The notes beneath the pieces were generated by a model. That model had not been told where the DNA came from. It ran no database searches and saw only the letters and a list, made by a program, of their open reading frames with translations. Position numbers and translations under genes: made by a program. Below are positions 7,521-16,073 of a DNA stretch of 16,086 nt, one piece after another. Numbering within the stretch: position 1 is the stretch's first letter; every line of letters starts with the position of its first letter. The stretch comes from CAYNNP01 sp964398215 (GTDB lineage Bacteria; Planctomycetota; Planctomycetia; Pirellulales; Pirellulaceae), in NCBI GenBank assembly GCA_964398215.1, contig CAYNNP010000152.1, forward strand, positions 1 through 16,086, in the 5' to 3' direction.

Positions 7521-7562
7521 AAAAAATGCCCTCGGCAAAAATTCTATTTCGCCAAGGACATT
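7521..7562 (-). terminator. strong rho-independent terminator of the secretin-lipoprotein operon
   Basis: On the minus strand TGTCCTTGGC (7560-7551) pairs with GCCGAGGGCA (7536-7527) over 10 bp with two G-U wobbles, around a 14-nt loop. Six Ts (7526-7521) follow directly. The stem lies about 30 nt beyond the lipoprotein stop codon and ends transcription ahead of the channel gene. Confidence 0.8.
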
Positions 7563-7590
7563 CTAAATTCGAGAGTTACCGAACAAACCC

Positions 7591-8406
7591 TTATCGGCTA
7601 GTTGGCAACTGGGCACTGGCGGGTAAAACGCCAGAGTGCGTCCGTCTTCGTGTGGTCGGCATATCAATCGACGGCGTTTTTCCAGCCACCATCGTCTGTT
7701 CTGCCGCCTTCTTGTGATTCGGTGCGGTCTGGATCGCACCAGTTCCCTGATAACGCCGTCTGATGGTCGTCGTTGTCAAACCCGACGTCGGCGGCATATC
7801 AGAGTCGATCGCATTGGTGTGATCTTTGAACGTTGTTGAGTACTGCGGCGACTTTGTCGTGGCAGGATCCAACGGACCTGGCAAGACGACGGTTGACGGC
7901 GTGCCCTGCACAATCTTGCCTTCTCCCGTCTTAAAGGACGGTACCAACGTGATACGTTTCTGATTGGAACCGACCGCGTCCCATGGAATCCAAACGCTAT
8001 ACGAAGCACCCAAATCGGTTTGACTGAAGTGGGTTGTGAACTGCTCTGGAGTGAACTCAAACTTTTTGACTGCGTCGTTTGGGTTCTCCGTTAGCTCATT
8101 GAAACCATGCACATTGAGTGTTCCCTCGACAGGAACAGGTCGTGACTTTTCATCATAGAAGAACAATCGCCCACCAAAACCTCGTGTCGGCGTACGACCG
8201 GATTGCACCAACGTATCTGGTGTCCAGGTCGCAGCTAGCTTTACAGGATTTGGATACGGCTCCGGCTCCTGTTTGGAAGACCAGGGCATGCGATCCAAGA
8301 GTGACGGTTTCGAGTCCTTGTTTTTTGAAACGCTAGTGCATCCCACAGAACCTAGAAACATGGCCGAAGCGGCCGCCACTACAAATTGTCTTCGTGCAAT
8401 GCTCAT
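7591..8406 (-). CDS. lipoprotein of unknown function, coupled to the secretin gene
   Basis: 271 residues from the ATG at 8406, which sits 2 nt after the secretin TAA; an alternative ATG at 8421 would overlap the secretin by 13 nt. There is no strong ribosome binding site, so translational coupling is likely. The N-terminus reads SIARRQFVVAAASAMFLGSVGCTS, a signal peptide with an arginine pair and a lipobox-like end that would place the lipid on Cys23. About 200 residues of a soluble domain follow (GRLFFYDEKSRPVPVEGTLNV, then YSVWIPWDAVGSNQKRITLVP), suggesting a beta-rich fold. The C-terminal 80 residues are Thr/Pro/Arg-rich and probably disordered. No family is recognised. Its place behind the secretin suggests a pilotin or accessory lipoprotein for the pore, which is inference from context only. 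Confidence 0.85.
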   Translation of the reverse strand: MSIARRQFVVAAASAMFLGSVGCTSVSKNKDSKPSLLDRMPWSSKQEPEPYPNPVKLAATWTPDTLVQSGRTPTRGFGGRLFFYDEKSRPVPVEGTLNVHGFNELTENPNDAVKKFEFTPEQFTTHFSQTDLGASYSVWIPWDAVGSNQKRITLVPSFKTGEGKIVQGTPSTVVLPGPLDPATTKSPQYSTTFKDHTNAIDSDMPPTSGLTTTTIRRRYQGTGAIQTAPNHKKAAEQTMVAGKTPSIDMPTTRRRTHSGVLPASAQLPTSR

Positions 8407-8408
8407 GA

Positions 8409-11400
8409 TTAGCGGATCCATAGTGACGGTGAGATGGACGGAACTCGACGCTGGCTTGACGCTGAGCCTGACCCCAAACGCTGTGGCACTTGACGGCTCG
8501 TGGTTACATTGGCGGAGCTTTCACTAGCGGCTTGCCACCAAGCAACAGGTTCGTTGTTTTTTGCACCACTGGAATGCGTGTCGCCAGAGAATGCAGCGGG
8601 CAATACCTGCTGTCCCTGATAAATGGTTTGTCGATCAGGTTGTGAACCTTCGCGTTTCAACTCGAATCCAGCTGGCAGATTCAACTCTCCCGCTGGCAAA
8701 TTCGGCAATTGCCAACGATTATTTCCGCGCGAATTGAATGCTCCGCTACCTGGTCTAAGACCTGATGGCAAAGCCTCGATGATTGGCTCTGGCGGCAAAG
8801 CCTCAATGGTTGCCGCTGGTGCAGGAGGAAGACTCATGGCAGGCTCAGGAAGCGACTCGACCGCCGGAACTGAAAAGCCATTGCTAGCGGGAACCGGCAA
8901 TGCCTGCGCCGGCTCGCTCGATACGTGCGGTTGTGGCAGGATCATTTCCCCAGCACCTGTCGCGCCACTCTCTGACGTGTAACTCGGCTCCATTGTGTAT
9001 TCTGGTGCCTCAACTTGGGGAGCATTCATTTCAGTTTGCGAATGCCCACGATCCTCATACGTCGGACGATCACTAATCACTTCCTCACGTTCAACCGTGG
9101 GGGTCATGTCTGGATAGATCGTCTTGGCAGTCGCAGGACCCCAAAGTCCATTTCCACCATTGAGTCCGGCGTTTCCGTGTGCTTCCACAACATCAGCCAA
9201 GCACCAACTCATCCGGCCCGACTCGACTTGTTTGACATACTCGATGTCTTGATCGCCATTGACAACCACAGGGGTCATCACAATCAACAACTCGGTTCGT
9301 GTTTCGGCTTCTTGGTCATACTTGAACATGTTGCCAACCAACGGGATGTCAGCAAGAACTGGCACGCGGCGACTAAAGTTGCTGCGAGATTTCTGGATCA
9401 ACCCACCGATGACGACGGTTTGTCCACTGCGTGCACGAAGAATCGTCTGAGCGGTTGTGTCTACAATATCTTCAATGATTACAGCCCCACCAGCACCCGT
9501 TGGTACAGGAGTACCATTGGCTGGGTCACGATCGGAACGCGTCACATTGACAATCATTTGGATCGTGCCATCGGGGCCGACACGAGGTGTGACCTGCAAA
9601 ATCAATCCGACTCGGATGTCTGCCGTCACGACTTGAGTACCCGCCACACCATTATTGATCACGTCGGTGACCCGAGCCACCAATCGGCCAACGTTGACCT
9701 CAGCAGGTTGGTTGTCAAGCGTCATGATTTGAGGCCGACTAAGGACTTGCAATCGGTTAGCGTCCTGGAGTGTTCGCATCAGCAAGCTGACTGAATCGCT
9801 GGCTGCGTTCAGTACAAAGCCACCGTATCCAACCGTAGGGTTCGTCGTTCCTAAACCGAACGTGGAAACGCCCGAAGCGGCTAGCGTCTCGCGAGCGATA
9901 CCATTTACATTCGTTACACCAGCATTGTTGAAGTTAAATCCTGGCACTCCAGCGGCATTGGCTCCCGGGATGGCCCCGACCGCCAATCCACGATTGAACA
10001 CAAGAGAGTCTTGCAAACCAATCTCACCACCGATCTCGAATGTATCATCAAGGCTTACTTCTGCCATCAGTACTTTGATCAAAACCATTGGACGGCGACG
10101 GTCTAGCTGGTCAATCAAACCTCGAACCTCTTTGTAGATTCGTGGCGACACGCTCAACAGGATGCTATTGGTAGCCACATCCGCAACAGCGACAATGTCT
10201 CGATCCGGCAAGTCAAATGGCCCCAGGCCTTGCTGGTACTGCTGGATATTGGTTTGGTTTTGCAGCCGAGTTTGCACATACGATGTGATCGCTGTTGCGA
10301 CTTCCGTCGCCTCAGAATTCCGCAGCCAGATGACTTCAGTGACTCGTTCAGCAAACCCTTCGCTGTCCAATCGTATCAAGAGACTTTCAACTACGTCCAA
10401 GTCATCAGCGGAACCGCTCGCCACGATGCTGTTGGTGCGAATGTCGGTCGTGAATCGCAACGGCACAAGAGAGCTTTCGCTACTCGCGGACGACGATGGT
10501 AGGCCAGCCAAGTTTCCAGCACCAACTTGGGTACCGTTGGTAGCCGCATCATCACCAAACAACGATTGCAAAGCGGTTGTTAGCTGATTCGCATCACCAT
10601 TTCGGATCGTGAATACCTTGACCAACGAGTCGACTCCTGGTCCTTTATCAAGCTGGCGGATCAATTCACCGATCAACGGCATACTGATTGATGGGGCACG
10701 CACAACGATTGCATTCGCATTCGCGTCGGCCGTGATCACAGCACCTTGTAGGACACCTGAGTTGACAACCTGATTGCCTTGCGAGTCCACGGCAACGATC
10801 GAAAGCGAAGTTGCTGGACGTGTCAAGTTTGCATCAACCGGTCCCCCGTCAGCATCGTCGCCTGTGATGGCGGCCTGCAAGGTTGGAACTAAATCATCTG
10901 CCGAGGAGTTTTTAAGCTGGAAAATTTTGATCTCAGTGGTCGCCGGCGTTGTCTCGGCGTCCAGTTGATTGATCATCCGAGTCACTTCTAGCATGTCTCG
11001 AGGCGATGCGTTGACCACCAACGAGTTCGTGCGATAATCTGCAATCACTCGAACACGAATCCCAACGCCAGGACGCAGTACGTCATCACCGGGTTGATCT
11101 TTGAAGAAATCACGGACTGTGGTTTCAGCATCGATTGCCGAAGCAAACCGCAACCGGAAGACACGCAAGCGGTCGCTAGCTGCAATCGGAACGTCAATCT
11201 TTGCAATCAGTTCCTTCAATGCTTTGATCGCTTCCTCTCGCCCGATCAACAGCAATGCATTGGGCGCGTCCAGCGACGTGATGCTAACAGAGCCCTGTCT
11301 TGCCGACAGGTAGTCGTCGTACAACTGTGTCAGCAAACCGGCAACCGCGTTGCAATCTGCGTGTTGCAGTGACAGCACTTCAATGACAGGCTGCGTACCT

Positions 11401-12353
11401 TCAGCATTTTGTTTGATTTGATCGATCACATCTCGAACACGAGCGACATCACGCTTGCTACCGCGAATGATGATTTGATCCAATTCTGGAACGTAGCGAA
11501 TATCGATATCACCAATCACTCCGCCACCGCCTTCGCCCTCTTCAGCAGGAGCGGGTGGTTGCGGGGTTTCGCCCTGCGGCGCGGGGTCTGGAACTTGGAA
11601 CACAGCGTTGCGGAATGGTGAATCCGCAGACTGTAGCGACGGCGAATCGCCGGGCGACCGAAGCTGTTGCAACAGCCGAACCGCACGCTGGATCGGCGCA
11701 AGCTCTGCATTCTCCATTCTCGCTAACTCAGCCACTTCGTCGCGTTTTGCAGGACGCTTGTCCAAGGTTGCGATCAAAGTCTGCCAGCCTTGCAGTGAAC
11801 TCGTTGGAGCCGAAACAACAACCTTGCGCTGCTGCCGATCAACGTTCACGGTTGTGCCCTGCAATGGAGCGCCAACAAGCTGAAATGTGCTACGAGTGCC
11901 GCTTTCCTGGGTGGTTACAGGCACTTGATCACCAGCAATCACTCGCAATTGACGTTCAAACGCCTGAGGACTGATGTTACGTAGATTGTAAACCAGTGGT
12001 CCCCGTGATTGCGAGGAAACGGTCTGCACACGACTTTGATTGACCAACGTTTGGACGTCGGCCGCGATCTGTGCATGAGCCTTTTCCGGAGCCATCACAA
12101 CCAATTGTTGATTCCGAGTGTCGGGAGAAATCCGAACTCCCGGAATGTCACGATATCGCAGACTCAAGGTCGTTGCGATATTCTTGGCTTGAAGTGCCGG
12201 TACGGCCAACTTCCGAAGCTGCGGCGGTGAAGCCACTGCGGCGGCGGATGGAACGGGCGAAAGATTTTGAGCTGAGACAATGCCACAAACAGTTAGTGAC
12301 AGACTTGCCAGCAGCAAGCGAAATGCTGAGCGGAGCACGGGCTTCCACCTCAC
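8409..12353 (-). CDS. very large GspD/PilQ-type secretin
   Basis: 1314 residues against roughly 650-700 for typical GspD. A signal peptide (to about residue 28) targets it for the outer membrane. About eight secretin N-type modules follow, at roughly 60-108, 120-200, 283-315, 323-388, 395-466, 474-570, 577-665 and 671-752, many ending in a NSIV/NALLL strand plus a helix. The beta-barrel secretin domain spans about 755-1035 and includes LQVLSRPQIMTLDNQPAEVNVG and the hallmark VPVLADIPLVGNMF at 997-1010. A Pro/Glu/Ser-rich extension of about 275 residues ends the protein. Two low-complexity linkers (about 235-280, 605-628) separate modules. The GTG at 12353 is the longest start; a second GTG at 12338 has GAGGTGG six bases ahead and gives a tidier signal peptide (LRSAFRLLLASLSL), so it may be the true start. 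No other secretion gene is nearby, so the system it serves is unknown. Confidence 0.93.
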   Translation of the reverse strand: MRWKPVLRSAFRLLLASLSLTVCGIVSAQNLSPVPSAAAVASPPQLRKLAVPALQAKNIATTLSLRYRDIPGVRISPDTRNQQLVVMAPEKAHAQIAADVQTLVNQSRVQTVSSQSRGPLVYNLRNISPQAFERQLRVIAGDQVPVTTQESGTRSTFQLVGAPLQGTTVNVDRQQRKVVVSAPTSSLQGWQTLIATLDKRPAKRDEVAELARMENAELAPIQRAVRLLQQLRSPGDSPSLQSADSPFRNAVFQVPDPAPQGETPQPPAPAEEGEGGGGVIGDIDIRYVPELDQIIIRGSKRDVARVRDVIDQIKQNAEGTQPVIEVLSLQHADCNAVAGLLTQLYDDYLSARQGSVSITSLDAPNALLLIGREEAIKALKELIAKIDVPIAASDRLRVFRLRFASAIDAETTVRDFFKDQPGDDVLRPGVGIRVRVIADYRTNSLVVNASPRDMLEVTRMINQLDAETTPATTEIKIFQLKNSSADDLVPTLQAAITGDDADGGPVDANLTRPATSLSIVAVDSQGNQVVNSGVLQGAVITADANANAIVVRAPSISMPLIGELIRQLDKGPGVDSLVKVFTIRNGDANQLTTALQSLFGDDAATNGTQVGAGNLAGLPSSSASSESSLVPLRFTTDIRTNSIVASGSADDLDVVESLLIRLDSEGFAERVTEVIWLRNSEATEVATAITSYVQTRLQNQTNIQQYQQGLGPFDLPDRDIVAVADVATNSILLSVSPRIYKEVRGLIDQLDRRRPMVLIKVLMAEVSLDDTFEIGGEIGLQDSLVFNRGLAVGAIPGANAAGVPGFNFNNAGVTNVNGIARETLAASGVSTFGLGTTNPTVGYGGFVLNAASDSVSLLMRTLQDANRLQVLSRPQIMTLDNQPAEVNVGRLVARVTDVINNGVAGTQVVTADIRVGLILQVTPRVGPDGTIQMIVNVTRSDRDPANGTPVPTGAGGAVIIEDIVDTTAQTILRARSGQTVVIGGLIQKSRSNFSRRVPVLADIPLVGNMFKYDQEAETRTELLIVMTPVVVNGDQDIEYVKQVESGRMSWCLADVVEAHGNAGLNGGNGLWGPATAKTIYPDMTPTVEREEVISDRPTYEDRGHSQTEMNAPQVEAPEYTMEPSYTSESGATGAGEMILPQPHVSSEPAQALPVPASNGFSVPAVESLPEPAMSLPPAPAATIEALPPEPIIEALPSGLRPGSGAFNSRGNNRWQLPNLPAGELNLPAGFELKREGSQPDRQTIYQGQQVLPAAFSGDTHSSGAKNNEPVAWWQAASESSANVTTSRQVPQRLGSGSASSQRRVPSISPSLWIR

Positions 12354-12381
12354 GTTTGTTGGATCAAATTTTTTGCGGGAA

Positions 12382-12412
12382 TGAACGAACTACGGAGCGC
12401 TGCATTCGTTCA
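12382..12412. promoter_or_regulatory. 8-bp inverted repeat upstream of the secretin gene
   Basis: TGAACGAA (12382-12389) and TTCGTTCA (12405-12412) are exact inverted copies with a 15-nt spacer. They lie 29-44 bp upstream of the two candidate secretin starts, in the 261-bp divergent region shared with the repeat lipoprotein gene. It could be an operator or a leader hairpin. I found no clear -35/-10 pair in this region. Confidence 0.3.
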
Positions 12413-12614
12413 CTCGGATCATCGTCGCAATCGATCAATCCACTACAGTCAAAATGATTGTGATTATGGGCAGGATGCCGATAACAAGCACATCAGAACG
12501 CTTGCAAAGCAACGTGAAACACGATTCACGAATGGTCTTTCGGGAAAATTAGGATTTTTGCTAAAGACGAATTTCCTGTGTGTGCATTCACTCCGTTCGT
12601 CCTTGGACCATTCG

Positions 12615-13518
12615 ATGCGAAGTCTCCTTCTGGCCCAGTCTGCCGTTCTCCTTACATGTCTTGTGCCCCTAGGGTGTCGACAGCCGATTGGTACTGCCAT
12701 TTCACCAGCGGGCAACTCGACTCTCGCGCCTGTCAATTCCAGTTCTGGCATCGGGCCTTTTGGTGGCCGAACAAGAATCGCACCGCCCGGAACCAAGGCC
12801 TATACGACCCCGAATAACTACATGGGTGGAGTCGCACCAACGAACAGCGTCGGCCACAACTTTGCCCCAAACAATGGGTTCACAGATGACTTTCGCGCTG
12901 CTGGTGGCGTTCAACAAACCAACTTTGCGCAAAACAATCCTTCACTCGGTTCGGGTTCAGGTTCAAAAACAGCTTTCCCGAACCCAGCCAACACAAATTC
13001 TGGAATGCGGCCAAACCTTGGTGGCATGCGCGTTCACGATTTGACAACCTCACCGACTCCACCCGGTTACCAGGTCCAAGGCTATGGTCAGCAACCAACG
13101 AGCTACGGTCAGCAACCAACGAGCTANNNNNNNNNNNNNNNNNNNNNNNNNNNNNNNNNNNNNNNNNNNNNNNNNNNNNNNNNNNNNNNNNNNNNNNNNN
13201 NNNNNNNNNNNNNNNNNNNNNNNNNNAACGAGCTATGGTCAGCAGCAAAACCAACAACCGCCCCAAGGTCCAGCGCCAAATGGGGCACCCGCTCTAGGCC
13301 AAGGCTACTATACCAATTCGGGTCAGACCCCGGTTGCCAACATCGCTGCCAACAATTCCTTTGTTCAGTCCAACCGCGAAGTCCCCGCGCGTCCATCACC
13401 GCTGGCTCCTAGCTTTGGTGGCAGCGGAAGCTTCAACGCGCCGCCTCCGTCGACAGAGCCGATTGGGCAAACACAACAACAGCGATTGAACTGGCGACGT
13501 CCAGGCTCTGTGTATTAA
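12615..13518 (+). CDS. lipoprotein with YGQQPTS tandem repeats, interrupted by an assembly gap
   Basis: The ATG at 12615 gives MRSLLLAQSAVLLTCLVPLGCRQP, a signal peptide with a lipobox-like end and a lipid-acceptor candidate Cys21; upstream in-frame codons back to 12381 are not signal-like. The mature part is Gly/Asn/Pro/Gln/Ser-rich and probably disordered (NNYMGGVAPTNSVGHNFAPNN, trimmed repeats of FAPNN/FAQNN type). Two perfect copies of the heptapeptide YGQQPTS (13083-13124) run into the 100-N gap, and a partial copy plus a degenerate one follow it. The end is Pro/Ser-rich and finishes QQQRLNWRRPGSVY. The two sides of the gap are in different frames because the gap length is nominal; an intact frame needs a multiple of three. 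It probably sits on the cell envelope; function unknown. It is divergent from the secretin and convergent, at 10 bp, with the sulfatase. Confidence 0.78.
13083..13124 (+). repeat. 21-bp tandem repeat encoding YGQQPTS
   Basis: Two complete 21-bp units differ only at the third base of the Tyr codon (TAT, TAC). A third unit begins at 13125 and enters the gap. The right flank resumes at 13227 in the last 7 bases of a unit (A ACG AGC), followed by TAT GGT CAG CAG. The array therefore spans the gap, and its true copy number is unknown. Confidence 0.9.
13127..13226. other. assembly gap (100 N) inside the 21-bp repeat array
   Basis: Exactly 100 Ns. The left flank ends in AACGAGCTA and the right flank starts with the same 9 bases, as expected where an assembler could not count repeat copies. 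Confidence 0.95.
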
Positions 13519-13524
13519 CACACT

Positions 13525-13558
13525 CCGGCTAGTGGGATTCGATGCTCCACGGTTTTTT
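13525..13558 (+). terminator. weak candidate terminator of the repeat lipoprotein gene
   Basis: GTGG (13532-13535) pairs with CCAC (13547-13550), possibly extended by CC (13525-13526) with GG (13551-13552) across a bulge, and six Ts follow (13553-13558). It starts 7 nt after the TAA of the plus-strand gene but lies inside the 3' end of the convergent sulfatase coding sequence. The stem is short, so this is tentative. Confidence 0.35.
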
Positions 13559-15001
13559 ACCGTTCTTCTCTTGCAAGAACTGAGCGTCGACTTCCTGATA
13601 CCAGGCATGAAGTTTCTTTCGTAGTTCAGCAGTCCGTTCTGGCATTTTGTCTGCGAGGTTGTTTCGTTCACCCTCATCGTCTGCCAAGTTAAATAACTGC
13701 AAGCTCCCGTCTTCGTAGCGTTCGATCAGCTTCCAGTCTCCGTCGCGAATCGCACCACTGGGAATGCCACCTTGATTGCTGTAGTGCGGATAGTGCCAAT
13801 ACAGCGGTCGCTCCGCAAGCGATTTGCCCTGCAACGCGGGTGCCAAATCAACACCGTCAACGGGGTGTGCCACCTTTGCACCAATCGCGTTGGCAACCGT
13901 TGGATACAAATCGATTGAGCAAATCGGTTGGTCAGTTACAGCACCCGCCGAAGTCACTCCTGGATAGCGAATGATCCAAGGCTCGCGGATACCGCCTTCG
14001 TACGTCCAGCCCTTGCCGCCGCGAAGCGGCAAGTTGCTGGTCGGTGATCCTTCGGAAGTCGCTAGACCACCGTTGTCCGATGTGAAAAATACAATCGTAT
14101 TGTCGGCAACGCCAGAGTCCTCCAGTTGTTTCAAGACCTTGCCGACGGCTTCGTCCATGGCTTGGACCATCGCCGCGTAAACAGCATGCTTCTGCAACAC
14201 ACGAACGCGCCTAGGTTTGCCGCTAGAAAACACCTGTTCTTCTTCGGCGAATTCTTCACCGGTAATCTTGGCCGCTCGCTTCTTGTACTTTTCAACAAGA
14301 TCTGGCCGCCCCATCAACGGCGTGTGAACGGAGTAGAACGCTAGGTACGCCAAGAACGGCTTGTCTTTGTTTTGATCAATGAACTTGGCCGTTTCGCGGG
14401 CCAGTCGATCTGGCAAATGATCGCCAGCAGGACTTTCAACCTTGATCTCTGGATTCTTGAATGGAGCAAAGTATCGCTTGCCAGAATACGGGCCACCAGC
14501 AGTGTGTCCGCCAATGTTCACATCGAAGCCACGGTTCTGTGGAAAGTACTCTGGTTCTGGGCCTAAGTGCCATTTCCCTGCAAAGAACGTTGCGTATCCT
14601 TTTTGCTTTGCCAGTTGGGCGAGTGTGATTTCATCCAGCGGCATCCGATTGTTAAGCGGTGCTGGATTGAACTTTGCCGAACGCTTGCCACTAAAAAAGT
14701 TTGTCGCGCGAACACGAGTTGGGTACTTACCAGTCATCAAGCTGTAGCGTGTCGGCGAACATACAGGGTTGGCAGCATACCCGTTGGTAAATCGCAGGCC
14801 TGACGCAGCCAACGCATCCACATGCTTGGTCTCGTAAAAGCAGTTCGGGTTGTTGGCACCAATGTCCATGAACCCCAAATCGTCCACCAAGAACACCAAC
14901 ACATTTGGTGGCGAGTCTGCCGCATCAACAACGGCAACCAGCCCAAATAACAAGACCATGCAAACAGCGCTGAAACGTTTAAAGCAAACAGAATGGGACA
15001 T
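13529..15001 (-). CDS. secreted arylsulfatase-family (S1 type) sulfatase
   Basis: With the ATG at 15001 the protein has 490 residues and a signal peptide (MSHSVCFKRFSAVCMVLLFG, cleavage near VDAAD). Longer in-frame starts exist at 15013 (ATG) and 15040 (GTG); none has a clear ribosome binding site. DDLGFMDIG at 40-48 supplies metal-binding aspartates. CSPTR at 81-85 is the sulfatase signature whose Cys81 is converted to formylglycine by a maturase not present here. GKWHLG at 142-147, SVHTP around His226, SDNGG at 308-312 (Asp309, Asn310) and GGKGWTYEGG (Lys330) complete the usual active site. It hydrolyses sulfate esters, probably on algal or other sulfated polysaccharides, in the periplasm or outside; the exact substrate is not readable. 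Length and motif order are complete, with no sign of damage. Confidence 0.93.
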   Translation of the reverse strand: MSHSVCFKRFSAVCMVLLFGLVAVVDAADSPPNVLVFLVDDLGFMDIGANNPNCFYETKHVDALAASGLRFTNGYAANPVCSPTRYSLMTGKYPTRVRATNFFSGKRSAKFNPAPLNNRMPLDEITLAQLAKQKGYATFFAGKWHLGPEPEYFPQNRGFDVNIGGHTAGGPYSGKRYFAPFKNPEIKVESPAGDHLPDRLARETAKFIDQNKDKPFLAYLAFYSVHTPLMGRPDLVEKYKKRAAKITGEEFAEEEQVFSSGKPRRVRVLQKHAVYAAMVQAMDEAVGKVLKQLEDSGVADNTIVFFTSDNGGLATSEGSPTSNLPLRGGKGWTYEGGIREPWIIRYPGVTSAGAVTDQPICSIDLYPTVANAIGAKVAHPVDGVDLAPALQGKSLAERPLYWHYPHYSNQGGIPSGAIRDGDWKLIERYEDGSLQLFNLADDEGERNNLADKMPERTAELRKKLHAWYQEVDAQFLQEKNGKKPWSIESH

Positions 15002-15308
15002 TGATTGATACATGGGGCACACGTTGAAGGTTTTTAACACGGTTACGTCGTAGCAATGCTAATTGACCGGACCAAGAATTTGAAGAATGCGTTGTCAGCA
15101 CTTGGCCAGCAATCGATCAATCAACTGGCATCACCCCAACTAAGTCGCTACCGACTGCTGTTGACTGTGACGGATCAGCCTGCTCGAAACCCGCTTTTCT
15201 TGAGGGTTTTAGCTAAATCCTAGATCTATACGGTTTCTTTGTAACACAGTGAGATGCCTATCGCTTGGATTGATAACAGCCAACTCTCTCAAGCCACGAG
15301 AATTTCAG
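15002..15308. other. divergent intergenic region between sulfatase and a secreted protein gene
   Basis: About 307 nt holding the promoters of both genes. An inverted repeat AAACCC (15187-15192) / GGGTTT (15204-15209) with an 11-nt spacer lies about 100 bp ahead of the plus-strand gene. TTGAGG (15200-15205) and TCTATA (15225-15230) could be a -35/-10 pair for that gene, but the 19-bp spacing is long and the matches are poor. Nothing else stands out. Confidence 0.35.
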
Positions 15309-16073
15309 ATGTCGATTCTAAAGCAAACCGTTTTCAGTCTGATCGCTGCCGTGTGTTTCGTAGCAACAGTCAACGCTCAGTGCTCTGAGTCAGGTGGATT
15401 CAAGTACACAAGAACTGATCATGGCCCCACCTATATCCCAGCCTATCGAAATTTTGGATCGCGATACGGTGCGCATGGCAACTACGGCGCCTACTTGCAC
15501 GGCGCTGCTGATGTAGTCCGCTCGCGAGCCTATGCAAACTTGCGAAATGCAGAAGCTTGGACCCAATCGGAGGTGGCCCGCAAAATGAACATGGAGAACA
15601 GCGTCCTTGCACTACAAACAAGACTTGAACGCCGACGGATCAATCGCGAATCGCGATTCGGTCACTTGTTCGCGCATGGCGTCCAGCGCAAAGCCCAGCA
15701 AGCCGCGCATATTCACGTTTCTTTGACCGACGAAATCAGACGCCCTGACAATGGACTTGCAGAGCATGAACTGAATCCAATGTCAGGTGTGTTGAATTGG
15801 CCACTGTTGATGCGGTCCAGTTATTTCGATCGCGCCCGCAAACGTGTCGATGATGCATTCGCTTTACGAAATGCCACTGGAACAATCGATCCCAATGAGT
15901 ACCTGCCATTGCGAGATTGGATCGTGCGAATCCAAGCCGAACTAACTAAGAACGTCAAGAAGATTCCGAGCGACGATTTTGCACAGTCACAAGACTTCTT
16001 GCGTCGCGTGTTGGTCGAGATTCGGAAAGACCTACCCAATGCTAATTCAATCGACACATTGGTTTTAAATTAA
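15309..16073 (+). CDS. secreted protein of unknown function
   Basis: 254 residues from the ATG at 15309, which has GAGAA about 7 nt upstream and begins a classic signal peptide (MSILKQTVFSLIAAVCFVAT, cleavage near VNA-Q). A longer in-frame start at 15249 would put 20 unrelated residues ahead of it. The first 40 mature residues are Gly/Tyr-rich (YIPAYRNFGSRYGAHGNYGAY). Residues about 66-135 are Ala/Arg/Glu-rich and look helical (ADVVRSRAYANLRNAEAWTQ). The rest is mixed helical with PMSGVLNWPLLMRSSYFDRAR at 157-177, which reads like a conserved core. I recognise no known family; it has the look of planctomycete-restricted secreted proteins. It is complete within the window and divergent from the sulfatase. 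Confidence 0.82.
   Translation: MSILKQTVFSLIAAVCFVATVNAQCSESGGFKYTRTDHGPTYIPAYRNFGSRYGAHGNYGAYLHGAADVVRSRAYANLRNAEAWTQSEVARKMNMENSVLALQTRLERRRINRESRFGHLFAHGVQRKAQQAAHIHVSLTDEIRRPDNGLAEHELNPMSGVLNWPLLMRSSYFDRARKRVDDAFALRNATGTIDPNEYLPLRDWIVRIQAELTKNVKKIPSDDFAQSQDFLRRVLVEIRKDLPNANSIDTLVLN

Noticed and set aside
8409..12353. A complete type II secretion or type IV pilus locus
   Set aside because: Only the secretin and one lipoprotein are present; no ATPase, inner-membrane platform or pseudopilin gene is visible in the window.
12381..12614. N-terminal extension of the repeat lipoprotein
   Set aside because: The in-frame codons upstream of 12615 encode no signal-like sequence, whereas the ATG at 12615 opens directly on a lipoprotein signal.
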